DNA of 64,000 nt from CAVTWY01 sp963738575 (lineage in GTDB: Bacteria > Pseudomonadota > Gammaproteobacteria > Burkholderiales > Burkholderiaceae_C), in NCBI GenBank assembly GCA_963738575.1, contig CAVTWY010000004.1, positions 682,001 to 746,000 on the forward strand, in the 5' to 3' direction. Below, one piece after another: positions 27,333 to 37,277 of the stretch. Both the position numbers and the translations under genes were made by a program. Position 1 is the stretch's first letter. Every line of letters starts with the position of its first letter. Under the pieces are notes generated by a model that was not told the origin of the DNA, made no database searches, and was given only the letters and a program-made list of their open reading frames with translations.

Positions 27333-28292
27333 TTGCTCAACTACATCCTCCGTCGCCTGCTGATCGCGTTGCCCAGCTTGCTGGGCATCAGCCTCGTGCT
27401 TTTCACGGTGCTGGCGTTGGCGCCGGGGGATCCGTTTGAAGACATCGCCAACAACCCCAGCGTACCGCCCGAGGTGCGCATGGCGCTGCGCGCCCAGTTT
27501 GGCTTGGACGACCCCGTGTGGCAGCGCTATCTGCATTGGTTCACAAGCATGATGAAGGGCGACTGGGGCTTCTCGTTTGTGAGCCGCATCAATGTGGATC
27601 AGCTCATCTTGCAGCGGCTGCCAACCACGCTGGCCGTGATTGGCTTGTCGCAGTTGCTGGCGATTTTGGTGGCGCTGCCTGCGGGCATCATTGCGGCGGC
27701 AAAACCTTACTCTTGGTTTGACCGCATCGCCAGCACCGTCGCCATGGTGGGCTTTTCGCTGCCCACCTTCTTCACCGGCGTGGTGTTCATTCTCTTCTTC
27801 AGCATCTACCTTGGTTGGTTGCCCTTCGTCTACCGCAGTGACTTGTCAGAAACCGGCCTTGCTTGGTGGTGGGCCCAGTTCAAACAATCCATCATGCCGA
27901 TCACGGTGTTGGGTCTCTTTCAGGCCGCCGGCATGATGCGCTACGTGCGCTCGGCGGTGTTGGACGTGATCCGGCTTGACTACGTCACCACAGCGCGAAG
28001 CAAGGGGCTCACCGAACGCGCTGTGATCACGAAGCATGTGGTGCGCAATGCGCTCATTCCGGTGGTGACGCTGGTGGCGTTGCAGATGCCCGCCGTTTTT
28101 GGTGGTGCCATCGTCACCGAGCAGATCTTTCGCATCCCTGGCATCGGCAGTTTGCTGATCGACGCCATCTTGCGCAACGACACCCCTGTGATCATGGCCG
28201 TGACCTTCGTGTCCAGTTGCCTTGTGATCGCCTTCAACCTGATCGCCGACTTGCTCTATGGCTGGCTCGACCCCCGCATCAGTTACCGCTGA
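27333..28292 (+). CDS. ABC transporter permease, DppB type
   Basis: A 319-residue inner-membrane permease with about six spans. The N-terminal YILRRLLIALPSLLGISLVLF and the binding-protein-dependent transport loop (ARSKGLTERAVITKHVVRNAL, EAA-type) are typical of DppB/OppB. The start is TTG 27333, four bases after the preceding stop, with GAGG upstream. The 3' end overlaps the next permease by 35 bp. Confidence 0.93.
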   Translation: MLNYILRRLLIALPSLLGISLVLFTVLALAPGDPFEDIANNPSVPPEVRMALRAQFGLDDPVWQRYLHWFTSMMKGDWGFSFVSRINVDQLILQRLPTTLAVIGLSQLLAILVALPAGIIAAAKPYSWFDRIASTVAMVGFSLPTFFTGVVFILFFSIYLGWLPFVYRSDLSETGLAWWWAQFKQSIMPITVLGLFQAAGMMRYVRSAVLDVIRLDYVTTARSKGLTERAVITKHVVRNALIPVVTLVALQMPAVFGGAIVTEQIFRIPGIGSLLIDAILRNDTPVIMAVTFVSSCLVIAFNLIADLLYGWLDPRISYR

Positions 28293-29193
28293 CCCTTTGG
28301 CCTCCAAGCCAAGGCTCAACACCTCGCCATGGGCCGAGGCGTGGCGGCGCTTCAAGCGCCACCGTCTTGCCTACTGGAGCCTGTGGGTGTTGTGCGCCAT
28401 GGTGTTGGCGGTGCTGATTGGGCCGCTGTTCTACAAGGTGGGCATCAACGATGTCGATTTCTCCTCGCGCCTTTCGACGCCCAATGCGAAGCATCCCTTC
28501 GGCACGGACGACCTTGGCCGCGACCTGCTCGCGCGCGTGCTGTACGGTGGCCGCATCAGTTTGGCGGTAGGTCTTGCGGCCATGTTGATGGCCATCACCG
28601 TGGGTGTGATCATTGGCGCTGTGGCCGGCATGGCACGCGGCTGGATCGATTCACTGCTGATGTGGGTGACCGATTTGTTCTTGAGCCTGCCGCAGTTGCC
28701 GCTGCTGCTGCTGCTGATTTTTTTGTTTCGCGAGCCCCTGAAAAAAACCTTCGGTCTCGAAGCCGGTATCTTCATCCTCATCGTCGCCGTGATTGGTGGC
28801 TTTCGCTGGATGCCGGTGGCGCGGCTGGTGCGCGCGCAGTTCTTCAGCCTGCGCGAGAAAGAATTCGTCGAAGCGGCCCGTGCGCTGGGCGCCAGCACAA
28901 CTCGGCAAGTGGTGCGCCACATCCTTCCCAACAGCTTGGGGCCGGTGATCGTGGCCGCCACCATCGACGTGGCCGCTGCCATCATCGCCGAGAGCACGCT
29001 CAGCTTCCTGGGCCTGGGCTTTCCGCCTGACATCCCCACCTGGGGCCGCATCCTCTACGACGGCCGCGACTACATGGACTTGGCGATCCACTGGGCCTTG
29101 TTCCCAGGGGTTGCGATTTTTCTCACGGTGCTCACCATCAATTTTGTGGGTGATGGCCTGCGGGATGCACTCGACCCACGGCGGGTGCTGTAG
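28258..29193 (+). CDS. ABC transporter permease, DppC type
   Basis: A 311-residue inner-membrane permease pairing with the DppB-type protein. A cytoplasmic N-terminus (WAEAWRRFKRHRLAYWSLWV) precedes about six spans. HPFGTDDLGRDLLARVLYGGRI is the characteristic DppC/OppC segment, and the EAA loop reads EAARALGASTTRQVVRHILPN. The start overlaps the preceding gene, and the next gene follows after 2 bp. Confidence 0.93.
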   Translation: MAGSTPASVTADPLASKPRLNTSPWAEAWRRFKRHRLAYWSLWVLCAMVLAVLIGPLFYKVGINDVDFSSRLSTPNAKHPFGTDDLGRDLLARVLYGGRISLAVGLAAMLMAITVGVIIGAVAGMARGWIDSLLMWVTDLFLSLPQLPLLLLLIFLFREPLKKTFGLEAGIFILIVAVIGGFRWMPVARLVRAQFFSLREKEFVEAARALGASTTRQVVRHILPNSLGPVIVAATIDVAAAIIAESTLSFLGLGFPPDIPTWGRILYDGRDYMDLAIHWALFPGVAIFLTVLTINFVGDGLRDALDPRRVL

Positions 29194-29195
29194 CC

Positions 29196-30176
29196 ATGCC
29201 TCTGCTCGACATCCAAGGCCTCAAGACCCACTTCAAAACCGACGAGGGGTGGCTGCACGCAGTGGACGGTGTGGACATCAGCATCGATGCTGGCCAAACG
29301 GTGTGTGTCGTCGGCGAAAGTGGTTGCGGCAAGAGCGTCACCGCCAAAACAGTGCTCAAGCTCATCGACATGCCGCCCGGCAAGATCGTCGCCGGCAAGG
29401 TGCTGTGGCAGGGGCGCGACCTGGTGCCGCTCGATGCTGCGGCGATGCAAAAAATCCGCGCCAAAGAAATCGCCATCATCTTTCAAGAGCCGATGACGTC
29501 GCTCAACCCGGTCTACACCATTGGTGACCAGATCGCCGAGAGCATCCGCCTTCACGAAGGGCTGTCGCGCAAGGACGCGATGGACCGCGCCGTCGAGATG
29601 CTGCGCTTGGTGCGCATCCCAACCCCCGAGCGACGCATCAAAGACTATCCCCACCAGTTCAGCGGTGGCATGCGCCAGCGCGTGATGATCGCCATCGCAC
29701 TTGCGTGCAGCCCCAAGCTGTTGATTGCCGACGAGCCCACCACCGCGCTTGACGTCACCATTCAGGCGCAGATCCTCGACTTGATGCAAGAATTAAAGGA
29801 TCGCCTGGGCATGTCGGTGATGCTGATCACGCACGCAATGGGCGTGGTGGCCGAGGTGGCGCAAAAGGTGGTGGTGATGTATGCCGGCACCGTCGTCGAA
29901 GAAGCCAGTGCCGAAGATCTATTTGCGCGCCCCCGCCATCCCTACACGCAGGGACTCATTCGCAGCATTCCGCGCATCGACATGGCCGCCGTGCAAAAGG
30001 TTAGGCTTGAGGCCATTCCCGGCACGGTGCCCAAGCTCATCGAGCCCCGACCCGGATGCCGTTTCATGGGGCGCTGCAAGCATGCCATGGCGGCCTGCGG
30101 TGTTGACACGCCGCCCCTGCGAGAAGTGGCACCCGGCCACAAGGTGGCCTGCATCCTGGAAAGCGCCGCGTCATGA
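29196..30176 (+). CDS. ABC transporter ATPase, DppD type
   Basis: A 326-residue ATPase. Walker A is GESGCGKSVTAK, the signature FSGGMRQR and Walker B LLIADEPTTALD. The C-terminal peptide-transporter extension contains PGCRFMGRCKHAMAAC, cysteines that in this family can hold an Fe-S centre. It overlaps the next ATPase by 4 bp (ATGA). Confidence 0.94.
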   Translation: MPLLDIQGLKTHFKTDEGWLHAVDGVDISIDAGQTVCVVGESGCGKSVTAKTVLKLIDMPPGKIVAGKVLWQGRDLVPLDAAAMQKIRAKEIAIIFQEPMTSLNPVYTIGDQIAESIRLHEGLSRKDAMDRAVEMLRLVRIPTPERRIKDYPHQFSGGMRQRVMIAIALACSPKLLIADEPTTALDVTIQAQILDLMQELKDRLGMSVMLITHAMGVVAEVAQKVVVMYAGTVVEEASAEDLFARPRHPYTQGLIRSIPRIDMAAVQKVRLEAIPGTVPKLIEPRPGCRFMGRCKHAMAACGVDTPPLREVAPGHKVACILESAAS

Positions 30177-31174
30177 GTGCTGTAGCCCACGTGAACGACG
30201 CTGCTGCGCCACTGTTGAAGGTCGACAAGCTCGTGAAGCGCTTCCCCATCAAGGGCGGCCTGCTGCAGCGCAACGTTGGCGCGGTGCATGCGGTGGACGG
30301 CGTGAGTTTTGAGCTGAAGGCGGGCGAAACACTGGGCGTGGTGGGCGAAAGTGGTTGCGGCAAGAGCACGATGGGCCGCTGCATCTTGCGTCTGATCGAA
30401 CCGACCTCGGGCGAGGTGACGTTTCAGGGCCAAAGCGTCACTGCCGCCGACAAAGATGCGCTGCGCGCGTTGGCGCGTGACATGCAGATCATCTTTCAAG
30501 ACCCCTTTGCGAGCTTGAACCCTCGCATGACGGTGGCCGCCATCATTGGCGAAGCGCTGACCATTCACAAGCTCACCAAGACGCGTGCTGAGTACGATGC
30601 CCGCATCGTCCACCTGCTCGAAACCGTGGGCCTGAGTGCCGACCACATGCGCCGCTACCCGCACGAGTTTTCGGGCGGGCAACGCCAACGCATCGGCATC
30701 GCCCGTGCACTTGCCGTCGACCCCAAACTCCTGATTTGCGACGAAGCCGTCAGCGCGCTTGACGTGTCAATCCAGGCGCAGGTCATCAACCTGCTTGAAG
30801 ACCTGCAAACCCAACTCGGCCTCACCTACATCTTCATCGCCCACGACTTGAGCGTGGTTGAGCACATCAGTGACCGCGTCGCCGTGATGTACCTGGGCCG
30901 TATCGTCGAAATCGCGTCGTCCAAGGCGCTGTACACCAACCCGCTGCACCCTTACACCGAAGCCTTGCTGTCAGCCGTGCCGATCCCCGATCCTTCAATC
31001 AAGCGCAAGCGCGTGCCCCTGCAGGGCGACGTCCCCAGCCCCATCCATCCGCCCAGCGGCTGCCACTTCCACACGCGCTGCCCCATCGCAAAGAAGGGTT
31101 TGTGTGACGTGCAAGTGCCAACGTTAAAGACGACGGGTGAGGACCACGCGGTGGCGTGCCACCTGCGAAGTTGA
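30173..31174 (+). CDS. ABC transporter ATPase, DppF type
   Basis: A 333-residue ATPase, partner of the DppD-type subunit. Walker A is GESGCGKSTMGR, the signature FSGGQRQRIGIARAL, and Walker B LLICDEAVSALD (slightly divergent DEAV). The C-terminal extension has GCHFHTRCPIAKKGLC. It is the last gene of the importer proper. The GMC oxidoreductase follows 51 bp downstream on the same strand. Confidence 0.94.
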   Translation: MSAVAHVNDAAAPLLKVDKLVKRFPIKGGLLQRNVGAVHAVDGVSFELKAGETLGVVGESGCGKSTMGRCILRLIEPTSGEVTFQGQSVTAADKDALRALARDMQIIFQDPFASLNPRMTVAAIIGEALTIHKLTKTRAEYDARIVHLLETVGLSADHMRRYPHEFSGGQRQRIGIARALAVDPKLLICDEAVSALDVSIQAQVINLLEDLQTQLGLTYIFIAHDLSVVEHISDRVAVMYLGRIVEIASSKALYTNPLHPYTEALLSAVPIPDPSIKRKRVPLQGDVPSPIHPPSGCHFHTRCPIAKKGLCDVQVPTLKTTGEDHAVACHLRS

Positions 31175-31225
31175 GATCCTTGACCTTGCGTCGCTGCTAC
31201 GTTTGCATGGTATCGATTGGCACGC

Positions 31226-32851
31226 ATGGCTAGCCTTGCAGCGCCCACAGGCTACAACTACATCGTCGTCGGCGCGGGCTCGGCCGGCTGCTTGCTGGCC
31301 AATCGCTTAAGTGCCGACCCCGCAGCACGCGTGCTACTGATCGAATCAGGTCGCCGAACTAGGCACTTCTGGCTTCGGCTGCCGATTGGCTACTTTCGCA
31401 GCATTTACGACCCACGCTTTTCGCGCAGCTTTGACACCGAACCACAGCCCGAGACGGGCGGGCGCCGCATCGCATGGCCGCGTGGCCGTGTGTTGGGGGG
31501 TAGCAGTGCCATCAACGGACTCATTTACATCCGGGGCCAAAAGGCCGACTTTGACGACTGGGAGCGTTTGGGCGCCGCAGGTTGGGGGTACGACAGCGTG
31601 TTGCCGTACTTCAAAAAGTCCGAGTGCTACCGTGGTGGTGCTGGGCCTTTTCATGGCGACGCGGGCGAGCTCGGTGTTTCAGACTTGCGAAACGACCATC
31701 CCTATTGCGACGCCTGGGTGCAAGCGGCGCAACAAGCGGGGCATCGCCACAACCCAGACTTCAATGGCGTGCACGACAGCGGCGTGGGGCCGTACCAGTT
31801 AACGTTAAAAGGCCACTGGCGCAGCTCGTCGGCCGATGCATTTCTTTACCCCATCCTGCGTCGGCCTAACTTGACGGTGGTGACTCAAGCAACCGTCAGC
31901 CGCATCCTCTTTGAGGGTGACCGGGCGGCCGGTGTTGAATGGCGGCAGGGCACGCAGACTCACACAGCCCACACCACCGATGGCAATGGTGAGGTGTTGC
32001 TCAGCGCAGGTGCCCTTCAATCACCCCAAGTTCTGCAGCTGTCGGGCATTGGGCCCGAAGACGTGCTGCGCCGTGCGGGCGTGCCGGTGCGTCTTCACGC
32101 CCCCGAGGTGGGCACCAACCTTCAAGACCACTATCAAGCCCGCGTGATCGTTCGGTTGCGCAAGCGCATGTCGCTCAACGACGACGTGCGCAACCCACTC
32201 AAGCTGATGCAAATGGGCGCGCAGTGGCTGTTTCAGCAGCGCGGCCCGTTGACGATCAGTGCTGGGCAGGTGGGCGGCATGATCCGCACGCCTGTTGCGC
32301 GTGACGATCGCCCTGACGTGTTGTTGAACGTGATGCCCTTGTCGGTTGACAAACCCGGCGACCCTCTTCACAGTTTTTCGGGGTTCTCAGCGTCGGCCTC
32401 GCAGTGCCGCCCCGAATCGCGGGGCCGCGTGGCCATCATCAGCACCGATCCGTTGGCCGCGCCGCGCATCGACGCGGGTTATTTCACTGCACCCCACGAC
32501 ATGAAGGTGCTGGTTGAAGGCTTGAAGGCGCTGCGCGATATTTATTCGCAACCGGCGTTTCGCGATTTGGTGCAGGGCGAGCACCTGCCGGGCCCGCAGG
32601 TTCGCACCGATGCCGAGCTGGCCGCGTTTGCAGCACGGGCGGGTGGCACGGTGTTCCATGCAACGGGAACCTGCCGCATGGGCAGTGACGAGCAATCGGT
32701 GCTGGACCCGCAACTGCGGGTGCGCGGTGTGCGCGGCCTGCGCGTGATCGACGCCTCGGCCATGCCAACGATGACGTCGGCCAACACCAACGCAGCCACG
32801 ATCATGATTGCCGAGCGTGGCGCAGCATTGACGCAGGGTAGGCTGTCATGA
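31226..32851 (+). CDS. GMC-family FAD oxidoreductase (choline dehydrogenase-like)
   Basis: A 541-residue FAD-dependent alcohol oxidoreductase. The FAD motif YIVVGAGSAGCLLANRLS is at the N-terminus. GMC signature 1 appears as RGRVLGGSSAINGLIYIRG and signature 2 as SAGALQSPQVLQLSGIGP. The catalytic region is VFHATGTCRMG followed by the C-terminal TNAATIMIAERGA. It should oxidise a primary alcohol to an aldehyde. ATG 31226 fits the family start; the frame begins at a TTG 9 bp earlier. It sits in the importer operon and converges with an aldehyde dehydrogenase, making a two-step alcohol-to-acid route plausible. Confidence 0.92.
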   Translation: MASLAAPTGYNYIVVGAGSAGCLLANRLSADPAARVLLIESGRRTRHFWLRLPIGYFRSIYDPRFSRSFDTEPQPETGGRRIAWPRGRVLGGSSAINGLIYIRGQKADFDDWERLGAAGWGYDSVLPYFKKSECYRGGAGPFHGDAGELGVSDLRNDHPYCDAWVQAAQQAGHRHNPDFNGVHDSGVGPYQLTLKGHWRSSSADAFLYPILRRPNLTVVTQATVSRILFEGDRAAGVEWRQGTQTHTAHTTDGNGEVLLSAGALQSPQVLQLSGIGPEDVLRRAGVPVRLHAPEVGTNLQDHYQARVIVRLRKRMSLNDDVRNPLKLMQMGAQWLFQQRGPLTISAGQVGGMIRTPVARDDRPDVLLNVMPLSVDKPGDPLHSFSGFSASASQCRPESRGRVAIISTDPLAAPRIDAGYFTAPHDMKVLVEGLKALRDIYSQPAFRDLVQGEHLPGPQVRTDAELAAFAARAGGTVFHATGTCRMGSDEQSVLDPQLRVRGVRGLRVIDASAMPTMTSANTNAATIMIAERGAALTQGRLS

Positions 32852-32877
32852 ACAGCCTCTGTGCATGGTGATTTTGC

Positions 32878-34311
32878 TCACCCGTGATAGTGCACCAGCG
32901 TCTTGGTCGTGCTCATTTCTTCCAGCGCCATCAGCCCCTTTTCGCGGCCGTGCCCACTGCGCTTGGTGCCCCCAAATGGCAGCTCAACACCGCCCCCAGC
33001 GCCGTAACAGTTCATGAACACCTGCCCAGCCTTCACTGCCTTGGCAACGCGTTGCAAGCGCCCCGCGTTTTCAGTCCACACGGCGGCTAGCAGGCCGTAG
33101 TCGGTGCCATTGGCCAGTGCGATGGCGTCGGCCTCGTCGTCAAACGGCATGGCCGACAGCACCGGGCCAAACACTTCCTCGCGCGCCAGCACGGCGTCGC
33201 GCGGCACGGGGCCGAACATCACTGGCTTGACGTAGTAGCCGTGCGATGGCAAGCCGTCGGCGAAGCTGCCCTCGGCGATCACGGTGATGCCTGCAGCAAG
33301 CGCCCCGTCGATGTAGCGCTGCACGCGTTGATGTTGCGCCGGGTTCATCACCGGGCCGCAATCAAGGTCCATCTCGGGTGTGCCCACGCGCACCTTGGCG
33401 AAGGCCTCGGCGACGCGGCCGACAAATTTGTCAAAGGTCCCGCGCTGCACCAGCAGGCGGCTGCCTGCGGTGCAAGTCTGGCCGGCGTTTTGGATGATGG
33501 CACGCACGATGATCGGTATCGCCCGATCGGCGTCCACGTCGTCGAATACGATTTGCGGTGATTTGCCGCCAAGTTCTAGCGTGCACTTCACGGCGTTCTT
33601 GGCTGCTGCCTGCTGCACCAACGTGCCCGCCTCGTTGCTGCCAGTGAACGAGATGAAGTCGATGCCGGGGTGCTCGGCCAGCGCGGCTCCGGCCTCTTCC
33701 CCCAGGCCGGTGACAACGTTAAGCACGCCGTCGGGCAGGCCGCAGGCTGCCGCGAGCTCGGCAACACGCAGCGCGGTCATGCTGGTGTCCTCGGCGGGCT
33801 TGAGCACGGTGGCATTGCCCATCGCCAGTGCAGGCGCCACGCTGCGGCCAAGCATCTGCGCGGGGTAGTTCCACGGAATGATGTGCGCTGTCACGCCAAG
33901 CGGCTCGCGCAGCAGGCTCACTTGATGGCCGTTGAGGAAGGGAATCGCCTGCCCATGCACCTTGTCGGCCGCCGTGCCGTAGTACTCAAAGTACCGTGCC
34001 AGCACGTTGATGTCGTTGCGCGCGGTGGTCATGGGTTTGCCGGTGTCGCGCGCTTCAAGTTGGGTGAGTTCTTCGGCGTGGTCGAGCACGGCCTGGCCAA
34101 TCTTCATCAGCACGCGCCCGCGCTCGGTGGCCGTCAACTGACCCCAGGGCCCCGACAGCGCGGCACGCGCCGCCATCACCGCCATGTTGACTTCGTGCGC
34201 TGTGCCGCGTGGAATGTGCTCAAACGTTTCGCCGTCGGCTGGGGAGATGACGGGCAGCGTGCGTTCGTCGCGAGCAGCCAGCCAGCGGCCGTTGATGATC
34301 ATGGACTTCAT
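32878..34311 (-). CDS. NAD(P)-dependent aldehyde dehydrogenase
   Basis: A 477-residue ALDH-superfamily enzyme. The visible motifs are IIPWNYPAQMLGRSVAPALA, FTGSNEAGTLVQQ (cofactor), LELGGKSPQIVF with the catalytic Glu, and NAGQTCTAGSRLLVQ with the nucleophilic Cys. The C-terminal PFGGTKRSGHGREKGL is also typical. It should oxidise an aldehyde to the carboxylate. It lies 78 bp downstream of the TRAP permease on the same strand, probably the last gene of that operon, and 26 bp from the convergent GMC gene. Confidence 0.94.
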   Translation of the reverse strand: MKSMIINGRWLAARDERTLPVISPADGETFEHIPRGTAHEVNMAVMAARAALSGPWGQLTATERGRVLMKIGQAVLDHAEELTQLEARDTGKPMTTARNDINVLARYFEYYGTAADKVHGQAIPFLNGHQVSLLREPLGVTAHIIPWNYPAQMLGRSVAPALAMGNATVLKPAEDTSMTALRVAELAAACGLPDGVLNVVTGLGEEAGAALAEHPGIDFISFTGSNEAGTLVQQAAAKNAVKCTLELGGKSPQIVFDDVDADRAIPIIVRAIIQNAGQTCTAGSRLLVQRGTFDKFVGRVAEAFAKVRVGTPEMDLDCGPVMNPAQHQRVQRYIDGALAAGITVIAEGSFADGLPSHGYYVKPVMFGPVPRDAVLAREEVFGPVLSAMPFDDEADAIALANGTDYGLLAAVWTENAGRLQRVAKAVKAGQVFMNCYGAGGGVELPFGGTKRSGHGREKGLMALEEMSTTKTLVHYHG

Positions 34312-34389
34312 TGCAGGGCTCCTTGCCGACCGGGGGATCGGTCAATGCTGCATTGTCAGGGCGACCGACAGCCCCGACGCAGGCGCAAA

Positions 34390-35700
34390 TTAGCCCTTGT
34401 AGCCCAGCAGCCTTGGCAGCCACAACACGGCATCGGGCACGTACGTCATCACCATCAATGCGGCCACAAGCACGGCGATCCACGGCATGATTTCCTTGAT
34501 CAACGGCCCAACGGGTTGCTTGCTCATGCTGGCCACGATAAAGAGTAGCAGGCCATAAGGGGGTGTGATCAGCCCGATCATCAGGTTGATGGTCACCACG
34601 AGGCCAAAGTGCACCATGTCAATGCCCAGGGCCTGCGCGGCAGGAATGAAGATGGGCACGATCACCAACAAGATCGTGCCGCCTTCGAGCAGGCAACCCA
34701 GCACCAGCAGCGTGATGTTCACCAGCAGCAAAAAGCCTGCCTTGCTGAGGTCGTAACCCGCCAACCAGGCTTGCACATCCTTGGGCACCTCTTCTTTGGC
34801 CACCACGTAGTTAAAGACCATGGCGCCGGCAATCAGCAAGCCGATGGTGGTCATCTGCCGCCCGCTGTTGAGCAGCGCCTTGTACATGCCAGGCGCGGTG
34901 ACCGACCGGTACAGCACCACCGAAATCACCAAGGTGTAGAGCGCCGCCACGGCGGCAGCCTCGGTGGGCGTCATCACGCCGCTGTAAATGCCGCCCAGCA
35001 GCACCACGGGCATCATCAAAGCGGGCAGGGCCTTGAAGGTGAGCGGCAGCAGTTCGCGCACAGGCACCGGCGGCTCGACCGGAAAGTTGCGCTTGTGCGC
35101 CAAGTAGGCGTTGAGCCCCATCATCACCACCGTCATCACCAGCCCCGGCACCACGCCGGCCGCAAACAAGTAGCCGATGGAGGTGTCGGAGATCAGGGCA
35201 TACAGCACCAGCGGAATCGACGGTGGAATGATGGGCCCGATGACGGCGGTGGCGGCCGTGATGGCGCCGGCGTAGGCGGGGGTGTAGCGCCCGTCCTTGG
35301 TCATCATGTCCATGGTGAGCTTGCCCACACCCACCACGTCAGCCACGGCCGAGCCCGACATGCCCGAGAAGATGAGCGACGACACGACGTTGACGTGCCC
35401 CATACCGCCCCGAAAGCGCCCCACCAGGGCGTTGCACCAAGCCAGCAGCCGGTCGCTGAGCGAGCCCAGGTTCATCAGCTCGCTGGCCAGGATGAACAGC
35501 GGGATGGCCAGCAGGGTGTAGGAGTTGGTCAGGCCGTTGAGGATCTGCTCGGCCGCCAGGCCCACGTCCTGCCCCGACACCATCAGGTACAGCACGGACG
35601 CACCCAGCATGGACAGCCCGATTGGCAGGCCAAGAAGACTCAAGACCAGGATGGCCGTTACGCACCAAACAAAGGGCGAGAGGCCCAGCCAAGCAGTCAT
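34390..35700 (-). CDS. dctM: TRAP transporter large permease (DctM type)
   Basis: A 436-residue membrane protein with roughly twelve spans and the DctM pattern (LGLPIGLSMLGASVLYL, MNLGSLSDRLLAWCNALVGRFRGG, SGSAVADVVGVG, GPIIPPSIPLVLYALIS, LIGLITPPYGLLLFI). It forms the Na+-coupled transport channel of a tripartite ATP-independent importer, usually for carboxylates. It starts 10 bp after the DctQ stop. Confidence 0.95.
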   Translation of the reverse strand: MTAWLGLSPFVWCVTAILVLSLLGLPIGLSMLGASVLYLMVSGQDVGLAAEQILNGLTNSYTLLAIPLFILASELMNLGSLSDRLLAWCNALVGRFRGGMGHVNVVSSLIFSGMSGSAVADVVGVGKLTMDMMTKDGRYTPAYAGAITAATAVIGPIIPPSIPLVLYALISDTSIGYLFAAGVVPGLVMTVVMMGLNAYLAHKRNFPVEPPVPVRELLPLTFKALPALMMPVVLLGGIYSGVMTPTEAAAVAALYTLVISVVLYRSVTAPGMYKALLNSGRQMTTIGLLIAGAMVFNYVVAKEEVPKDVQAWLAGYDLSKAGFLLLVNITLLVLGCLLEGGTILLVIVPIFIPAAQALGIDMVHFGLVVTINLMIGLITPPYGLLLFIVASMSKQPVGPLIKEIMPWIAVLVAALMVMTYVPDAVLWLPRLLGYKG

Positions 35701-35710
35701 GCGGATACTT

Positions 35711-36241
35711 TCATGCGGGTGCTTTCTTGGCGTGCAGCAGGGCGTCGTCGATGAGGCTGTGTTCGTCTTCGGTCAGTCGGTTCTGCCCAGCGTTCCACGC
35801 GATACCGACATGGCGCACGCACATGGCCAACACGAACACCAGGTAAAGGCCGAACACCAGATGCATCGGGATGCCCATCGACGCCGACTTTTCGACTTTC
35901 ATGAAACTGATGTAGCTCCAGGTGGCCGGTAGGCTCAGCACCAAAAGCAGCACAATCAAGCTGCTGGAAATCAGCGTGGCGGCGCGCTTGACCTTGCGCG
36001 GCATCATCGAGTAAAGCATGTCGAAGCGAATGTCTTCGTGGTTGCGCATCACAAAGGACGCGCCCCACAAAATGCCCCACAACCAAATGAAGTTGCAGAT
36101 CTCTTCCGACCACGCCAGCGGCAGGCTCAGCACGTAGCGAAACACCACCTGGGCGATGAAGGCGCTGAACATGATGCCCATCATGAGCACCATCACGCCC
36201 TCAGCCGCGCGGCTGAGGGCACCGAACCACTTGGAGGCCAT
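35711..36241 (-). CDS. dctQ: TRAP transporter small permease (DctQ type)
   Basis: A 176-residue protein with four predicted membrane spans and the DctQ core (FRYVLSLPLAWSEEICNFIWLW, GASFVMRNHEDIRFDMLY). It bridges the binding protein and DctM. It starts 4 bp after the DctP stop, so the three TRAP genes are one transcription unit. Confidence 0.94.
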   Translation of the reverse strand: MASKWFGALSRAAEGVMVLMMGIMFSAFIAQVVFRYVLSLPLAWSEEICNFIWLWGILWGASFVMRNHEDIRFDMLYSMMPRKVKRAATLISSSLIVLLLVLSLPATWSYISFMKVEKSASMGIPMHLVFGLYLVFVLAMCVRHVGIAWNAGQNRLTEDEHSLIDDALLHAKKAPA

Positions 36242-36245
36242 GAAG

Positions 36246-37235
36246 TCAGAGCTTGGTGATGCGGTCCATCATGCCGGGCGACCACGTGGCCGCGTACTTT
36301 GACTTGGCGTACTGGTCCAGCACATGGCTGCGGAAGGCGGCCACGTCGGGGGCGTAAACGTCCAGGCCCTGCTGCTTGAAGAAGGCCACCAGTTCGCTCT
36401 CGTCCTTCAGCGCCATGTTGGTGGTGTCTTCTTCGGCCTTGTTCGCGGCGGCCTGCACGCGGCGTTGTTGGTCGGCGCTCAAACTGGCCCACTTCTTGGA
36501 GCTGATCACGAGGTGGTTGGCTGCAACCAAGTGCCCCGTCAGGGCAATTTGCTTGGACACCTCGAAGAACTTCATGTTCTTCACGGCGGGCAATGCGTTG
36601 TCCTGGGCGTCGATGGCGCCGGTTTGCAACGCGGTGTACACCTCGGGGAAAGGCAGTGGTGTGGGGTTGGCGCCCATCGCCGTGCCGACAAACTGCCAGA
36701 CTTCGCCGGGCGGCATGCGCAGCTTCACGCCTGCCAGGTCGGCTGGCTTCATGATCTTCTTGGTGGTGCGCAGGCCTAGGTGGCGGGTGCCGATGTACGG
36801 GTTGGCCAAGATGCGCAAGCCCATCTTTTCGTCGAGCAACGCGTTCAATTCTTTGCCGACGTCGCTGGCCCACAGTTTGCGCAGGTGGGCCACGTCACGG
36901 ATCAGGTAAGGCACCATCAACAGGCTCAACTGCGGTACTTGGTTCACCACGTCGCCGGACGCGATGTTGGCCATGTCCAGGTTGCCACGCTGAATGGCCA
37001 CCGCTTCGGTGCCCTGCTTGAAGAGCGTGCCGCCGTGATGCGACTTGAAGTCAAAGTCCGGGCCCATCGCGCCGAACGCGTTGCGCAGGATGGTGGTGCG
37101 CTGATCGTTCTCGGGCACGATGTCGGAGTAGATTAGGTTCACCTTGGCTTGTGCCAAAAGAGGTGCCGACCAAGCCAGGGCAGAGGCGGCGGAGGCACTG
37201 GCAACGAAGCGGCGGCGGGTGATGGGCGTGGTCAT
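36246..37235 (-). CDS. dctP: TRAP transporter substrate-binding protein (DctP type)
   Basis: A 329-residue periplasmic receptor with a twin-arginine signal (TRRRFVASASAASAL, cut near LLAQA). The DctP features are the GVKLRMPPGEVW segment carrying the ligand-binding Arg, then GAIDAQDNALPAVKNMKFFE. The ligand is probably a carboxylate but cannot be specified. It is the first gene of the TRAP-aldehyde dehydrogenase unit. A perfect 22-bp palindrome lies 43 bp upstream. Confidence 0.94.
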   Translation of the reverse strand: MTTPITRRRFVASASAASALAWSAPLLAQAKVNLIYSDIVPENDQRTTILRNAFGAMGPDFDFKSHHGGTLFKQGTEAVAIQRGNLDMANIASGDVVNQVPQLSLLMVPYLIRDVAHLRKLWASDVGKELNALLDEKMGLRILANPYIGTRHLGLRTTKKIMKPADLAGVKLRMPPGEVWQFVGTAMGANPTPLPFPEVYTALQTGAIDAQDNALPAVKNMKFFEVSKQIALTGHLVAANHLVISSKKWASLSADQQRRVQAAANKAEEDTTNMALKDESELVAFFKQQGLDVYAPDVAAFRSHVLDQYAKSKYAATWSPGMMDRITKL

Positions 37236-37277
37236 CGGAATGTCTCCTCGGATGGGCTTGAGTCTGGATCTGACGGC

